From Chengkuizengella sp. SCS-71B (GTDB lineage Bacteria > Bacillota > Bacilli > Paenibacillales > KCTC-33759), in contig NZ_JAZHSH010000001.1 of the NCBI RefSeq assembly GCF_040100845.1, forward strand, positions 2,278,501-2,342,500: 64,000 nt of DNA. Direction: 5' to 3'. Under the pieces are notes generated by a model. It was not told the DNA's origin. It searched no databases and saw only the letters and a program-made list of their open reading frames with translations. How positions within the stretch are numbered: the first letter of the stretch is position 1; every line of letters begins with the position of its first letter. This document shows, piece after piece, positions 35,794-44,947 of this stretch. Position numbers and translations under genes: made by a program.

Positions 35794-35940
35794 TTCTTGT
35801 CGTCCGACTGTATTACGACAAGAACATATACTCTTTAAGATCCGCGCATAGCGTGGTTTTTTTATTTAAAGTATACAAGTTCTTGTCTTTTTCATTTGAC
35901 AAGAACTTGTATACTTTCCCTATCAAAGACAAGAACTTAT
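35794..35940. repeat. Cluster of GACAAGAAC repeats and palindromes, including dispersed repeat copy B
   Basis: GACAAGAAC or its complement occurs five times in about 150 bp (near 35794, 35817, 35880, 35899 and 35930). Two pairs face each other, one around the terminator-like GCGCATAGCGTGG hairpin. The other is a long inverted repeat, AAAGTATACAAGTTCTTGTC against its exact complement, spaced by about 10 bases. Bases 35810-35881 match 29011-29082. Confidence 0.75.
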
Positions 35941-36359
35941 ATCTATCCTGTAAACTTACTTCGATTATTTTAACTTGAATCTTCTAGTGGGAAATCAAAT
36001 TAGATTTTATTAATTTGTATTTCTATAAATTTATATTGATATAAGGGGTTACACCGATCTATATACGTATGTACAAAGACTAGTTTTGTGTAGTTTAGAA
36101 AATAAATTTTTATAAACCACATTTCACAGATGTTAATAATATTTATATCTTGACAAAGTTAACCTTTTATATCCATAATATAGGATAATTGTTTAAAATT
36201 ATAAATAAGAAGTGCAAGAGCAATTTGGAATTTTCATAATTGAAGATGGTTAATTTGAGGGAGTAGATAAAAGCATCAAGGTTAAGTAACTGGGTTCCTG
36301 GATCGATAGGAATATCTGACAGTAAGTCAGATATGAAATCAAGAATGGAGTGAATTAAA
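35941..36359. other. Intergenic region before the anchored protein
   Basis: No gene seen. The inverted repeat ATATCTGAC (36312-36320) / GTCAGATAT (36326-36334) lies 25 bp before the next start and could be an operator or leader hairpin. Confidence 0.4.
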
Positions 36360-37349
36360 ATGTTTAATAAACAATCAAGGAAATGGATCATTTTTTCTAG
36401 TCTATTAGCTCTAGGAATCATCTTTGCGGGATTCATTGACTTTGGAGAGACTAATTCAGACAAAGATGATAACACTAGTTCAATAAATACCTCACAACAA
36501 GAAAAAGAGCAAACTAATGAAAAAACAAGGGTAGAACCTATAGAAATAACTCAAAAAAATATTCAGAACTATATTGATGCTACAATGACTCGAACTGAAA
36601 TCGAAAATTTATTAGGTTTACCGAATGCAGTTGGAGAATTCAACGGTGTGTGGAGATATGATGTTAAAAAAAATGAAGGATATGAAGTATATAATGGGCC
36701 TGAAGAATTGGTTAAATACAACGGTTCCAGCGTGATTGATTATGAAGGATTTAAAAATGAGGATTTGCAACTGCAATTATTTATAAAATGGAATAATGAT
36801 CTTTCAATTGAGCAGCTTACATTGTATTATAATGAGAACGGTAAAGTAGTGAAATATGATGGAGATTCTATAAGTGAATTTACAATCCCTGATGTTTCTG
36901 TTTCAACTGCCAAAGTAGGTGACAATATTGTAGGTTGGACCATTACGGAAATTAAAGACGAATCCTGGATAGATATGGATGGTGATTTTTATTATAGAGT
37001 TTTTGCTACGGCTGAGGGGGTTCAAGAATTAAGTGGGCAAGTAAGTTATTCAGCATTATTTGGCGAGTTTTATTTCCAACCTGATGAAAAGTCAAAAGCA
37101 CTTATTCCTAGTATAACGGAAGGATACTTGCCTACTACAATGATAATAAAATTTACATCAGATTCTTCTAAAGAATTGGAACAAGTACTTATTGAAGCTG
37201 GAAAAACTAAAACACCTGATGGTGATGTTTATTCTACTGGAACAGCTACTATAACAACCTCTAAATATTTAGCGTATCATATTGAAGCATCCGATGCTAT
37301 GGATGTTATTTATGTTTCTGACATCAAAGATTTTCAGTTAAATGAATAA
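36360..37349 (+). CDS. Membrane-anchored exported protein, unknown function
   Basis: 329 residues. The N-terminal segment WIIFSSLLALGIIFAGFI is a signal anchor, followed by a Ser/Asn/Glu-rich linker (about 30-60) and an extracellular region. The start of that region (TMTRTEIENLLGLPNAVGEF) resembles SmpA/BamE-like repeats of lipoproteins in sequence only. GGAGTG precedes the ATG. Its 3' three-quarters plus 130 bp of flanking DNA are duplicated, with a deletion, at 42533-43005. Confidence 0.65.
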   Translation: MFNKQSRKWIIFSSLLALGIIFAGFIDFGETNSDKDDNTSSINTSQQEKEQTNEKTRVEPIEITQKNIQNYIDATMTRTEIENLLGLPNAVGEFNGVWRYDVKKNEGYEVYNGPEELVKYNGSSVIDYEGFKNEDLQLQLFIKWNNDLSIEQLTLYYNENGKVVKYDGDSISEFTIPDVSVSTAKVGDNIVGWTITEIKDESWIDMDGDFYYRVFATAEGVQELSGQVSYSALFGEFYFQPDEKSKALIPSITEGYLPTTMIIKFTSDSSKELEQVLIEAGKTKTPDGDVYSTGTATITTSKYLAYHIEASDAMDVIYVSDIKDFQLNE

Positions 37350-37477
37350 AGAAGAAAAACAATAAAACTTCATCATGCTTTTTATAAAAAGAACATTGAA
37401 TAGTAAACTCTATGCACATTGGCACTATTACATATAGATTTTATTTTAGTTGGCCTACTGAAAAAAGTGATAAGGGA
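36541..37477 (+). repeat. Direct repeat, full-length copy (pair with 42533-43005)
   Basis: Covers codons 61 to the end of the anchored-protein gene plus about 130 bp downstream. The second copy lacks about 467 bp of the middle. The copies bracket a 5-kb segment carrying glf, a glycosyltransferase and an epimerase. Confidence 0.9.
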
Positions 37478-37629
37478 TCGAAGAATTGAGGAAGTGGAGT
37501 ATGACGGGAGGTAATTTTAAACAGATGTTGATTCTAAACCATTTCAATCTTTACATGGGTTGCATATTTCAACGTCATTATTAGCGACATAAGCCAATTT
37601 CCCATCCGGGGAAGTGACGCTTACGTTTG

Positions 37630-38736
37630 TCATTTATCACCAAACTCTTTTTCTATTGCAACAAGTGCAGCTCCTATAACCTGATGCATATCATAATAAT
37701 TATAATTAGCTAGCCTTCCACCAAAAATTACATTTTGTTCTCCATCCGCTAATTCTTTATACTTCCTATATGTTTCGTTATTTTGTTGATTATTAATTGG
37801 ATAATAAGGCTCATTGCATTTCTTCCATTCAATTGGATATTCTTTACTTATAATGGTTTTTTCTTGTGTACCATATTCAAAATGCTTATGTTCTATGATC
37901 CTAGTATATGGTGTATCTCTATCTGTATAGTTCACTATAGTATTTCCCTGAAAATTATCTGTATCCTCAACAACATTAGTCTCAAATTTTAAACTTCTAT
38001 ACTCTAATACCCCATAGATATAGTCATAATATTGATCAATCATACCAGTATAGACAGTTTTATGTGCAATCCCCTCAAATTCTTCTTTTTTATCAAAATA
38101 GTCAACTTCTAGTCTCACATCACTTTTTTCAAGCATTTTTTCGATTATCACATTGTATCCCCCTATTGGAATACCTTGATACTTATCATTAAAATAATTA
38201 TTATCATAAGTAAACCTTACTGGTAGTCTTTTAATTATAAAAGCAGGTAAGTCCTTAGCAGACCTTCCCCATTGTTTTTCTGTATAACCCTTTATTAACT
38301 TTTCATAAATATCAGTACCAACAAGAGAAATTGCTTGTTCTTCTAAATTAGTTGGATTATTAATACCAACTCTTCCTTTTTGCTCTTCAATTTTTTCTTT
38401 GGCTTCCTTTGGAGTAACTACTCCCCAAAGTTTATTAAAAGTATTCATATTAAATGGAAGATTATAAATTTCACCTTTATAATTTGCTACTGGTGAATGA
38501 GTATATCTATTAAACTCTACAAAACCATTTACATAATTCCATATCTGTTCATTATTAGTATGAAATATATGGGCACCATATTTGTGTACATTAATTCCTT
38601 CTTTTTTTTCATTATAGACATTTCCACCAATATGGTTCCTTTTATCAATCACAAGACACTTTTTTCCCTTTTTAGTGGCCTCGTATGCAAATACAGAGCC
38701 AAATAAACCGGCTCCGACAATTAAATAATCATACAT
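37630..38736 (-). CDS. glf: UDP-galactopyranose mutase
   Basis: FAD enzyme interconverting UDP-galactopyranose and UDP-galactofuranose, a precursor for cell-surface glycans. The FAD-binding GAGLFGSVFA is at residues 8-17, followed by GGNVYNEKKEGINVHKYGAH, and the C-terminal FGGRLANYNYYDMHQVIGAA motif is diagnostic. 368 residues from ATG 38736, which follows GGAGAGGGG. The end of a glycosyltransferase-like gene lies directly upstream on the same strand, so a former operon has been cut here. Confidence 0.95.
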   Translation of the reverse strand: MYDYLIVGAGLFGSVFAYEATKKGKKCLVIDKRNHIGGNVYNEKKEGINVHKYGAHIFHTNNEQIWNYVNGFVEFNRYTHSPVANYKGEIYNLPFNMNTFNKLWGVVTPKEAKEKIEEQKGRVGINNPTNLEEQAISLVGTDIYEKLIKGYTEKQWGRSAKDLPAFIIKRLPVRFTYDNNYFNDKYQGIPIGGYNVIIEKMLEKSDVRLEVDYFDKKEEFEGIAHKTVYTGMIDQYYDYIYGVLEYRSLKFETNVVEDTDNFQGNTIVNYTDRDTPYTRIIEHKHFEYGTQEKTIISKEYPIEWKKCNEPYYPINNQQNNETYRKYKELADGEQNVIFGGRLANYNYYDMHQVIGAALVAIEKEFGDK

Positions 38737-38757
38737 ATTTTTACCCCTCTCCAATTT

Positions 38758-38879
38758 TAACTATTTAATTTTTGTTTCTTGACAATTTCATTTATCACTT
38801 TTAGATAGTTATTTAGAAAATGTTCCACGGTGAAATGTTCATCAAACAACCTAATATTTTTCTGTTCTAAAATATCTCG
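38758..38879 (-). pseudogene. 3' remnant of a gene upstream of glf, probably a glycosyltransferase
   Basis: Minus-strand frame of about 38 codons (DILEQKNIRLFDEHFTVEHF followed by LNNYLKVINEIVKKQ) ending 22 bp before glf. It looks like the terminal helices of a GT-B/GT4-type glycosyltransferase, and stops interrupt anything further upstream. Confidence 0.5.
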
Positions 38880-39524
38880 CTATTTTTGGGGTTTTATAAT
38901 TTTCTCTATTTCATTTCACTAGTATTGCATAAAGATATCTGATTTTCGTCAAACTGCCGAATGAATTGTAATAAAAGTAATTTTTGAGTTTTTATTCCCG
39001 ATTTCTATCGGTTTCATTTTCATATCATTCGTTATGATATTAATCAGTTTGTCTTCGCTGTCTTTTCGATCGACACAGCGCATGGAGCATATGAAGTTTC
39101 TTATTTCTTACCTATTTACTATATATACTTATATATCATATGCAGGTGAAATTAAATCATTATTGTGAAGACAGGTTCAACCTCACAAAAAGGAGATCAC
39201 TTGTGTGGGTGATGAACCAGTTTTTTATAATACCAGTCGAGAAGAGGCATTCATCTATACCAAAACGTTTCTTTTACATAGTATAGATCAGGGGGAAAAA
39301 CCGACAGATTTGAACTGAAAGAAATGGAAAATGGAGACCATATACAAAAATGGGCAGACAGATCCAATTTTTATAGAGTAAGTTTAGTCACGAGTAGCCA
39401 GTCCTTGTTGATGATGACGCACCTACTCATGAGGAGGAAATAAAATTTATTGGGTCAAGGAAGCACTTGTCCCATCTAACTCGGCGAATGCCGAGAGACT
39501 ATAAAAAATAAAGGAGGTATAAAC
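38880..39524. other. Long gap with unassigned fragments
   Basis: No intact gene. A frame at 39199-39318 (GDEPVFYNTSREEAFIYTKT) is protein-like but has no start and is not recognised. The segment just before 39525 probably holds the promoter of the next gene, but no clear boxes are seen. Confidence 0.35.
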
Positions 39525-40016
39525 ATGGCAGCTTTAAAAAAAGGAGCGAAGATAGAATGTGACTTTAGGGATGATGAGGTTGAATTAAGCGACCAGGACC
39601 AAGTCATTCTTGAGGTGAAAGTTTGTGAGAAGGATCAGAATAAAAAAGTGAAACTGGATTGGTCGGTTGATGAATTCATCATGGGAACTGATTCTAGTTC
39701 TGGACCACCACCCACTGCAGTAAACCCTTCCGCTACAGTAGAATACACGCTTTGTAAGAATAGTCAACAGATAGGATCAACTGTAACATCAGGACATTCG
39801 ATTGATTTAGAATTTACGAACTCTTCTTTCCCTTTAAATGCATCTTTTACGCAAAACAACCAACCGAACTTTACGTTTTGTGACACCCCATCGCTTGGAA
39901 TGAATTGTTATCAAGTGAAGGCGAGAAAATTAGACCCTAGTGGCACTAATACAACTTCAAGGGCCGTTGTAACGGATAGATCATTGAATGCGATTTATAT
40001 CGACAAAAAAAAATAA
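39525..40016 (+). CDS. Beta-rich structural-type protein, unknown family
   Basis: 163 residues, rich in Ser/Thr/Asn and with six cysteines, and with no signal peptide. The alternating pattern, the SSSGPPPTA linker and the end (AVVTDRSLNAIYIDKK) suggest a small jelly-roll structural protein like those on spore surfaces. The start has an excellent AAAGGAGGT site. A glycosyltransferase gene follows about 130 bp downstream, so the protein may be a glycosylation substrate. Both ideas are inference. Confidence 0.6.
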   Translation: MAALKKGAKIECDFRDDEVELSDQDQVILEVKVCEKDQNKKVKLDWSVDEFIMGTDSSSGPPPTAVNPSATVEYTLCKNSQQIGSTVTSGHSIDLEFTNSSFPLNASFTQNNQPNFTFCDTPSLGMNCYQVKARKLDPSGTNTTSRAVVTDRSLNAIYIDKKK

Positions 40017-40029
40017 ATTCAATACACGG

Positions 40030-40080
40030 AGTGTCCTTAAATTATAAGTCCTTAGATTAAAGTTTAGGGACACTATTTAC
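40030..40080 (+). terminator. Terminator-like hairpin
   Basis: AGTGTCCTTAAA pairs with TTTAGGGACACT across a 23-base loop, followed by ATTTA. Only a short T-run, so termination may be partial. Confidence 0.5.
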
Positions 40081-40146
40081 TCTGTACCATTAGTATATTA
40101 TATAAGTACAGATGAGTTCATTGTTCAGATGAGAGGGGAAGATTTT

Positions 40147-41238
40147 ATGACTACGATAAGTCTTTGTTTGAACGTAAAAGATGAAGAAGAAGTATTAAAT
40201 AGATGTTTATCGTCTATCGCTCATTTAGTAGATGAAATTATAATTGTGGATTCAGGTTCAACGGATAAGACAAAAGAGATAGCCAGGAATTATACGGACA
40301 AGATTTATGATTTTAAGTGGAAGGGAGATCTTTCTGAAGCACGAAACTTCTCTTTTTCTAAAGCGACGAAAGACTATATTATGTGGTTAGATGCAGATGA
40401 CATTGTTCCAGAAGAAAGCCAAAAAAAAATTTCCGAGTTCAAAAAAAATCTTGCGATTTATAAAATGGATGTTGTGGTGATGGAATATCAATACGCCTTT
40501 GATGATGAGGGAAATCCAACACTTACCCAACTTCGTGATAATATCGTAAGAAGAGAATGTAATTTTCGTTGGAAAGGATTTGTTCACTCGGCACTTGATT
40601 ACTCTGGGAGAGAAGTATTCATAACCAATATTGTGATAAAACATAAAAAAAATAAATTACATTCAGATCGAATTTTAAAAACTTATGAAAGTGTGATTGA
40701 GCAAGGCAAGATATTATCTAATGGGCATCCGTTTTACTATGCGAATGCATGTTTTGGAAACAAACAATATAGAAAAGCGATGGAATGGTATGAAAGATGC
40801 CTCAACGAAAACATATACAGTGATGAAATTCAAATTTTTATATACGGGCAGCTTACTGATTGTCATATCCATTTTAACGAATTAGATAAAGCGATTACAT
40901 GTAGCTTGCATACTTTCCATATTGATTCTCCTAGGGCAGAGATTTGTTGTAAATTAGGTCACATACACGATCTTAAAAATGAAATTCACCAGGCTATTAG
41001 TTGGTATAAAATAGCCACAGTGATTGATTTCCCACAACATAGTACGTTTATTCAACCATTTTACTATACATGGTTCCCCCATGTGCAATTATGTGCTTGT
41101 TATATGTCACTTAGTAATTATACGGAGGCAAAAAAGCATAATGACATAGTGGCAGAGTATATCCCTAATAGTTCTTGTGTTACCAATAATGAGAAGTTAT
41201 TGGAGGAACTGAAATCTAAAATTGAAGATATGACTTAA
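40147..41238 (+). CDS. Family 2 glycosyltransferase with C-terminal TPR-like helices
   Basis: GT-A-fold transferase. The N-terminal SLCLNVKDEEEVLNRCLSSI, then EIIIVDSGSTDKTKEIA, EARNFSFSKA and the metal-binding WLDADD give the GT2 core (to about residue 190). The rest is helical with TPR-like ALA/YKA/W spacing, the SunS/TPR-GT arrangement common in proteins that glycosylate peptides or spore-surface proteins. 363 residues from ATG 40147, preceded by GAGGGGAAG; a frame extension to 40129 would include that site. Upstream is the beta-rich 163-residue protein. Confidence 0.9.
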   Translation: MTTISLCLNVKDEEEVLNRCLSSIAHLVDEIIIVDSGSTDKTKEIARNYTDKIYDFKWKGDLSEARNFSFSKATKDYIMWLDADDIVPEESQKKISEFKKNLAIYKMDVVVMEYQYAFDDEGNPTLTQLRDNIVRRECNFRWKGFVHSALDYSGREVFITNIVIKHKKNKLHSDRILKTYESVIEQGKILSNGHPFYYANACFGNKQYRKAMEWYERCLNENIYSDEIQIFIYGQLTDCHIHFNELDKAITCSLHTFHIDSPRAEICCKLGHIHDLKNEIHQAISWYKIATVIDFPQHSTFIQPFYYTWFPHVQLCACYMSLSNYTEAKKHNDIVAEYIPNSSCVTNNEKLLEELKSKIEDMT

Positions 41239-41245
41239 TAATTAC

Positions 41246-41455
41246 TTTGTTTCAGGTACACATAAAATCAATACTACTTTGATTGGCTTGTTAAGACCTG
41301 GAGATCACCTACTGTAATCATACGATGGTTTAGGTTCTTTTCAGGATTATGGCATAAAGTTGTTAAGCAGTAGATTTTCTTTCGGATGGTAATGTGGGTT
41401 GGGACTTGTCAGAGTGCATTAATTCAACTGGAAATTGACTATATTGTAGGATCAA
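41246..41455 (+). pseudogene. Remnant of a YnbB-like (methionine gamma-lyase family, 'aluminium resistance') protein
   Basis: A frame with one stop and one shift reads YFVSGTHKINTTLIGLLRPG then DHLL-stop-SYDGLGSFQDYGI and LSDGNVGWDLSECI. These match, in order, the SGTHAI...LRPGDELL...GSLKDYGI...DG.VDW blocks of the PLP-dependent YnbB family. The catalytic-lysine part is missing. Confidence 0.65.
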
Positions 41456-41481
41456 AACTTGTTATATAAGGAGAAGAAATT

Positions 41482-42483
41482 ATGAGGATTTTTATCACTG
41501 GAGTAGCTGGTTTTTTGGGAAGCCACCTTGCAGATCGGTTGATAAAGCTAGGTAATGAAGTCATTGGAGTAGATAACTTAATTGGAGGGGATATAGATAA
41601 TGTTAACGATAGTGTAGAATTTCATCAAGTTGATTGTGATTTAGATACTATGGTAACACTTATGAAAGATTGTGATATTGTATTCCATGCGGCTTGTACT
41701 GCCCATGATGGTTTTTCGTTATTTTCCCCATATCTTATAACTAAAAATACTTTTCAAATAACAATGAGTGTGTTGAGTGCAGCAGTTCAAAATAAGGTTA
41801 AAAAGTTTGTGTTTTGTTCTAGCATGTCAAGATATGGAGAACAAAAAAAAATGCCATTCACAGAAGATATGTTGTGTAATCCTACTGTTCCATATGGAGT
41901 AGCTAAATATGCATCAGAGCTTGTAGTGAAACAGTTATGTGAATTAAATGGAATTAATTGGGTTGTTATTGTTCCACACAATATTATCGGGCCGAGACAG
42001 TGTTATACAGATCCATTTAGAAATGTTGCAGCAATCATGATAAATCGAATGTTGCAGAGTAAACAACCAATTATTTATGGGGATGGCTCGCATAAAAGAT
42101 GTTTTTCTTATATTGATGATGTAATATATTGTCTAGAGAAAGTATTAGTGCAAGGTAATGTGAATGGAGAAATTATTAATGTTGGACCTGATGAAGAGTT
42201 TGTTTCTATTAATGAACTTGCTGAAACTATTGCTGACATAATGAATTTTCCCCTAAAACCTATTTATGTTCCGATAAGACCCAATGAAGTGAAATATGCA
42301 ACTTGTTCATCAGATAAAGCAAGAAAGCTTTTAGATTATTCAACAAAGACATCGTTAAAAGATGGATTAGTTTCTATGGTAAATTTTATATCGCAAAAAG
42401 GATCTAAAAATTTTAATTATACTTATCCTATTGAAATAATAAATGAAATCACTCCTATTACTTGGAGAAATAAGCTTATATAA
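41482..42483 (+). CDS. NAD-dependent sugar epimerase/dehydratase (extended SDR)
   Basis: GalE/RmlB-like enzyme acting on a nucleotide-sugar. The N-terminal TGVAGFLGSHLAD cofactor loop is at residues 5-17, the catalytic Ser lies in VFCSSMSRYG and Tyr/Lys in VPYGVAK, and PHNIIGPRQ is the extended-SDR motif. 333 residues. AAGGAGAAG precedes the ATG. Together with glf and the GT2 gene it suggests surface-glycan or glycoprotein sugar synthesis. The exact epimerisation is not predictable. Confidence 0.88.
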   Translation: MRIFITGVAGFLGSHLADRLIKLGNEVIGVDNLIGGDIDNVNDSVEFHQVDCDLDTMVTLMKDCDIVFHAACTAHDGFSLFSPYLITKNTFQITMSVLSAAVQNKVKKFVFCSSMSRYGEQKKMPFTEDMLCNPTVPYGVAKYASELVVKQLCELNGINWVVIVPHNIIGPRQCYTDPFRNVAAIMINRMLQSKQPIIYGDGSHKRCFSYIDDVIYCLEKVLVQGNVNGEIINVGPDEEFVSINELAETIADIMNFPLKPIYVPIRPNEVKYATCSSDKARKLLDYSTKTSLKDGLVSMVNFISQKGSKNFNYTYPIEIINEITPITWRNKLI

Positions 42484-42532
42484 TCGGAATTACGATGAAG
42501 AAAAAGGATGCTTAAACGATGGGCATATAGTG

Positions 42533-43005
42533 AAGAAATAACTCAAGAAAATATTCAGAACTATATTGATGCTACAATGACATGAACCGAAATCGAAAAT
42601 TTATTAGGTTTACCGAATGCAGTTGGAGAATTCAACGGTGTGTGGAAATATGATGTTAAAAAGAATGAAGGATATGAAGTATATAATGGGCCTGAAGAAT
42701 TGGTTAAATACAACGGTTCCAGCTGGAAAAACTAAAACACCTGATGGGGATGTTTATTCTACTGGAACAGCTCTATAACAACCTCTAAATATTTAGCGTA
42801 TCATATTGAAGCAACTGATGCTATGGATGCTATCTATATTTCTGACATCAAAGATTTTCAGTTAAATGAATAAAGAAGAAAATCAAATAAAACTTCATCA
42901 TGCTTTTTATAAAAAGAACATTGAATAGTAAACTCTCTGCACATTGGCACTATTACATATAGATTTTATTTTAGTTGGCCTACTGAAAAAAGTGATAAGG
43001 GTCGG
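42533..43005 (+). pseudogene. Truncated duplicate of the anchored-protein gene at 36360-37349
   Basis: Nearly identical to 36541-37477 but with an in-frame TGA (ATGACATGA instead of ATGACTCGA) and a 1-base loss in the ACAGCTACTATAAC region. About 467 bp are deleted between GTTCCAGC and TGGAAAAAC. The junction shares AGC with both parents, as expected for deletion at microhomology. The copied 3' flank ends at GATAAGGG. Confidence 0.9.
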
Positions 43006-43036
43006 CTTTACAAGAAAAATTAGTAAAGAACCATAA

Positions 43037-43501
43037 GTGGACTTTGTTACACTTACGATGGTTCAAGGCAAGATGAACATTACCTATGGACCAATTTCAC
43101 CGCTAAGAGTTAACTCACTAGACGAAGTAAAGGGATTGATCAATAGCATGGATAAACCAGAAGCATTATCTAAAGCGCCTTTAGAAAGTGGGAATCAAGA
43201 TCAAATCATACGTTGGTTTATAGATTTACAAAACTGGGAAATGGAAGTCATAGAGAAATCCACTCCGAAGTTTTATACTGAAAAAGACGCCTATGATGTG
43301 ATTAAAGATACTATTAATCAGTATTATGGGGACAATATGAATCAAATGATAAAATACACTAGTTATTTAGGTGAAGATCCTAGTTCTGAATACTATAAGC
43401 CTTGTGAATGTGATTCATTTATTGTGACGAATTACCTTGAGGATATGTATGATCTATTGACGCAATTAACATACCTGGAAAAACTATTAAATATAATTTA
43501 G
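43037..43501 (+). CDS. Hypothetical protein with an altered C-terminus
   Basis: 154 codons from GTG without a clear ribosome binding site. The first 135 residues are of unknown family (SPLRVNSLDEVKGLINSMD, then YTEKDAYDVIKDTINQYYGD), with a CEC pair near the end. The last 15-17 codons (YDLLTQLTYLEKLLNII) are azoreductase DNA read in the wrong frame, so the original C-terminus was lost when that remnant was joined on. It may start further upstream of the repeat junction. Probably not functional. Confidence 0.4.
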   Translation: MDFVTLTMVQGKMNITYGPISPLRVNSLDEVKGLINSMDKPEALSKAPLESGNQDQIIRWFIDLQNWEMEVIEKSTPKFYTEKDAYDVIKDTINQYYGDNMNQMIKYTSYLGEDPSSEYYKPCECDSFIVTNYLEDMYDLLTQLTYLEKLLNII

Positions 43502-43623
43502 GAGCAATTGGAGTCACAAATATAGAAAGCATTTTGGCTGAAGGACTGTCCTCTGAAGGAGAAAAAGGTAAACAAGTAGCAATAAAACAAGCTTTAGAAG
43601 TTGCTGCAAACCTTAAACTATAA
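43453..43623 (+). pseudogene. Remnant of a third azoreductase
   Basis: 57 codons: SIDAINIPGKTIKYN then LGAIGVTNIESILAEG and the family ending EVAANLKL. The first part matches YIDTIVIPGKTFK and the second LGFLGVTDVESIFAEG of the intact genes, so the roughly 50 codons between are deleted. No start codon. Confidence 0.85.
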
Positions 43624-43682
43624 ATGTAGACTTTATTTGTAGAAAAATCAATATAATCTCTGGGATAAAGGTGATGATTGAT

Positions 43683-44105
43683 ATGTATAAATTGGAAAAC
43701 CCTGAAGTAGCAGAAGTATTCAATAAATATCCAGAAACCATGCGTCAAAAGTTAATGTTCCTTAGAAAACTTGTTTTAGATACAGCATCAGATTTAGAAG
43801 AAGTAAATAACATTGAAGAAACATTAAAATGGGGAGAACCAAGTTATCTCACAAAAAGTGGGAGTACCATCAGAATGAATTTGAAAAAATCAAATTCAGA
43901 TCAATATGCAATGTATTTTGTCTGTACTACCAATTTGGTAGAAACATTCAGAGAACTTTATGGAGAAAGTTTTAAATTTGAAGGCAATAGAGCCATCATT
44001 TTTGATAAAAATGATGAAGTACCCATTAATGAGTTGAAACATTGTATTTCATTGGCTCTCACATACCACAGAAGAAAACACCTACCAATGTTGGGCGTAC
44101 TATAA
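43683..44105 (+). CDS. DUF1801-family protein
   Basis: 140 residues from the ATG at 43683, which has AAGGTG 9 bases before it; an ATG at 43671 is too close. NPEVAEVFNKYPETMRQKLM, the core ETLKWGEPSYLTKSGSTIRM and FKFEGNRAIIF are the DUF1801 (YdhG-like) pattern. The domain is thought to bind small molecules, but its function is not established. The frame continues past its stop through a protein-like stretch (44106-44231). Confidence 0.85.
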   Translation: MYKLENPEVAEVFNKYPETMRQKLMFLRKLVLDTASDLEEVNNIEETLKWGEPSYLTKSGSTIRMNLKKSNSDQYAMYFVCTTNLVETFRELYGESFKFEGNRAIIFDKNDEVPINELKHCISLALTYHRRKHLPMLGVL

Positions 44106-44231
44106 AAACAATCTATTAATCAGTCTGACGCACTTATTGAACAAGGTGTTCGTGTTAATGAACTTGTAATTGTTAAAATTAGTAAATATCTTCACGATAT
44201 GATGACTCCGCTATACCAGGAGTACGAGTAA
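44106..44231 (+). pseudogene. Short coding remnant, possibly Spo0E-like
   Basis: 42 codons, in frame with the preceding stop, reading ALIEQGVRVNELVIVKISKY then LHDMMTPLYQ. The length and the LIE..L...ViklS pattern recall Spo0E-type phosphatases, but the SxxxD signature is not exact and there is no start codon. Confidence 0.3.
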
Positions 44232-44593
44232 GCGAAATAATAAATATTAAATTAGATGAGATTGATTTTGTTCGTTGTCAAATGCGAATCAACCAAGGAA
44301 AAGGAAAGAAAGACCGTATGGTTCCATTTCCTGAGTCTTTTAAAGAGTTATTAGCATTACATTGTGACAATATGAAACATAAAAATGCTGTCTACTTATT
44401 TGAATCAAGTTGGGATAAAAAATATACGGATCGTGGAATTAGAAAGATTCTAGCAAAATACTCAGAAGTCAGAGGATGCGAAGCATCCGAATTGCCAAAG
44501 CTGATGGTAGATTCGACAGACTTATACCTTATTAAAAATAGTGGAATTAAATTGACGGAGCAAGTTGAGTGTGATAGCATTGGTTTAACTTAA
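44207..44593 (+). pseudogene. Remnant of a tyrosine recombinase/integrase
   Basis: PGVRVSEIINIKLDEIDF with the first catalytic Arg, followed by INQGKGKKDRMVPFPESF (the conserved GKGxKxR loop) and AVYLFESSWDKK, the catalytic domain of phage/transposon integrases. The HxLRH box and the Tyr are missing, and the C-terminal 40 residues do not match. The promoter of the second T-box leader lies inside its 3' end. Confidence 0.75.
44552..44580 (+). promoter_or_regulatory. Probable promoter of the alaS-type T-box transcript
   Basis: TTGACG (44552-44557), a 17-bp spacer, then TAGCAT (44575-44580). Weak -10 box. Confidence 0.45.
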
Positions 44594-44872
44594 AACGAAA
44601 AGGCTATGATGAGAAATAGTAGGTATTAGGGATCTCACAGAGAGAAGATGGTTGGTGCGAATCTTCATTGATCTAATAGTGAAGCAGTCTCGGAGCTGTG
44701 AACCGAACAGAGGAATCTTAGTAGGCTTCAACGGAGTTCCACCGTTATTCAGGAAACAATATCGGAGATATCCCGTATTGATAGAGTGCAGAGAAATCTG
44801 AAATTAGGTGGTAACACGGACATAATAGTTCGCCCTAAGTTGACAAGTAATATGTCAGCTCAGGGCTTTTTT
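44590..44872 (+). promoter_or_regulatory. T-box leader (alanine) upstream of the broken alaS-like gene
   Basis: The T-box core is AGGTGGTAACACGG (44806-44819), followed by a terminator in which GCCCT (44832-44836) and TGACA pair with TGTCA and AGGGC (44862-44866), then Ts. In the long 5' part, GCA at 44684-44686 directly after GAA sits where the specifier is expected and reads as alanine, in agreement with the gene. The leader looks intact although the gene is not. Confidence 0.85.
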
Positions 44873-44947
44873 GTTTTATTTCTACTCGTTTGAACATCAA
44901 AATAATTTTTCCGAGAAGAAATAATAATTGAAATGGAGGTATTGAGC

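Noticed and set aside
44207-44593. Functional phage integrase
   Set aside because: Only the region around the first catalytic Arg is present; the HxLRH box and Tyr are missing, so it is listed as a remnant. No att sites could be recognised.
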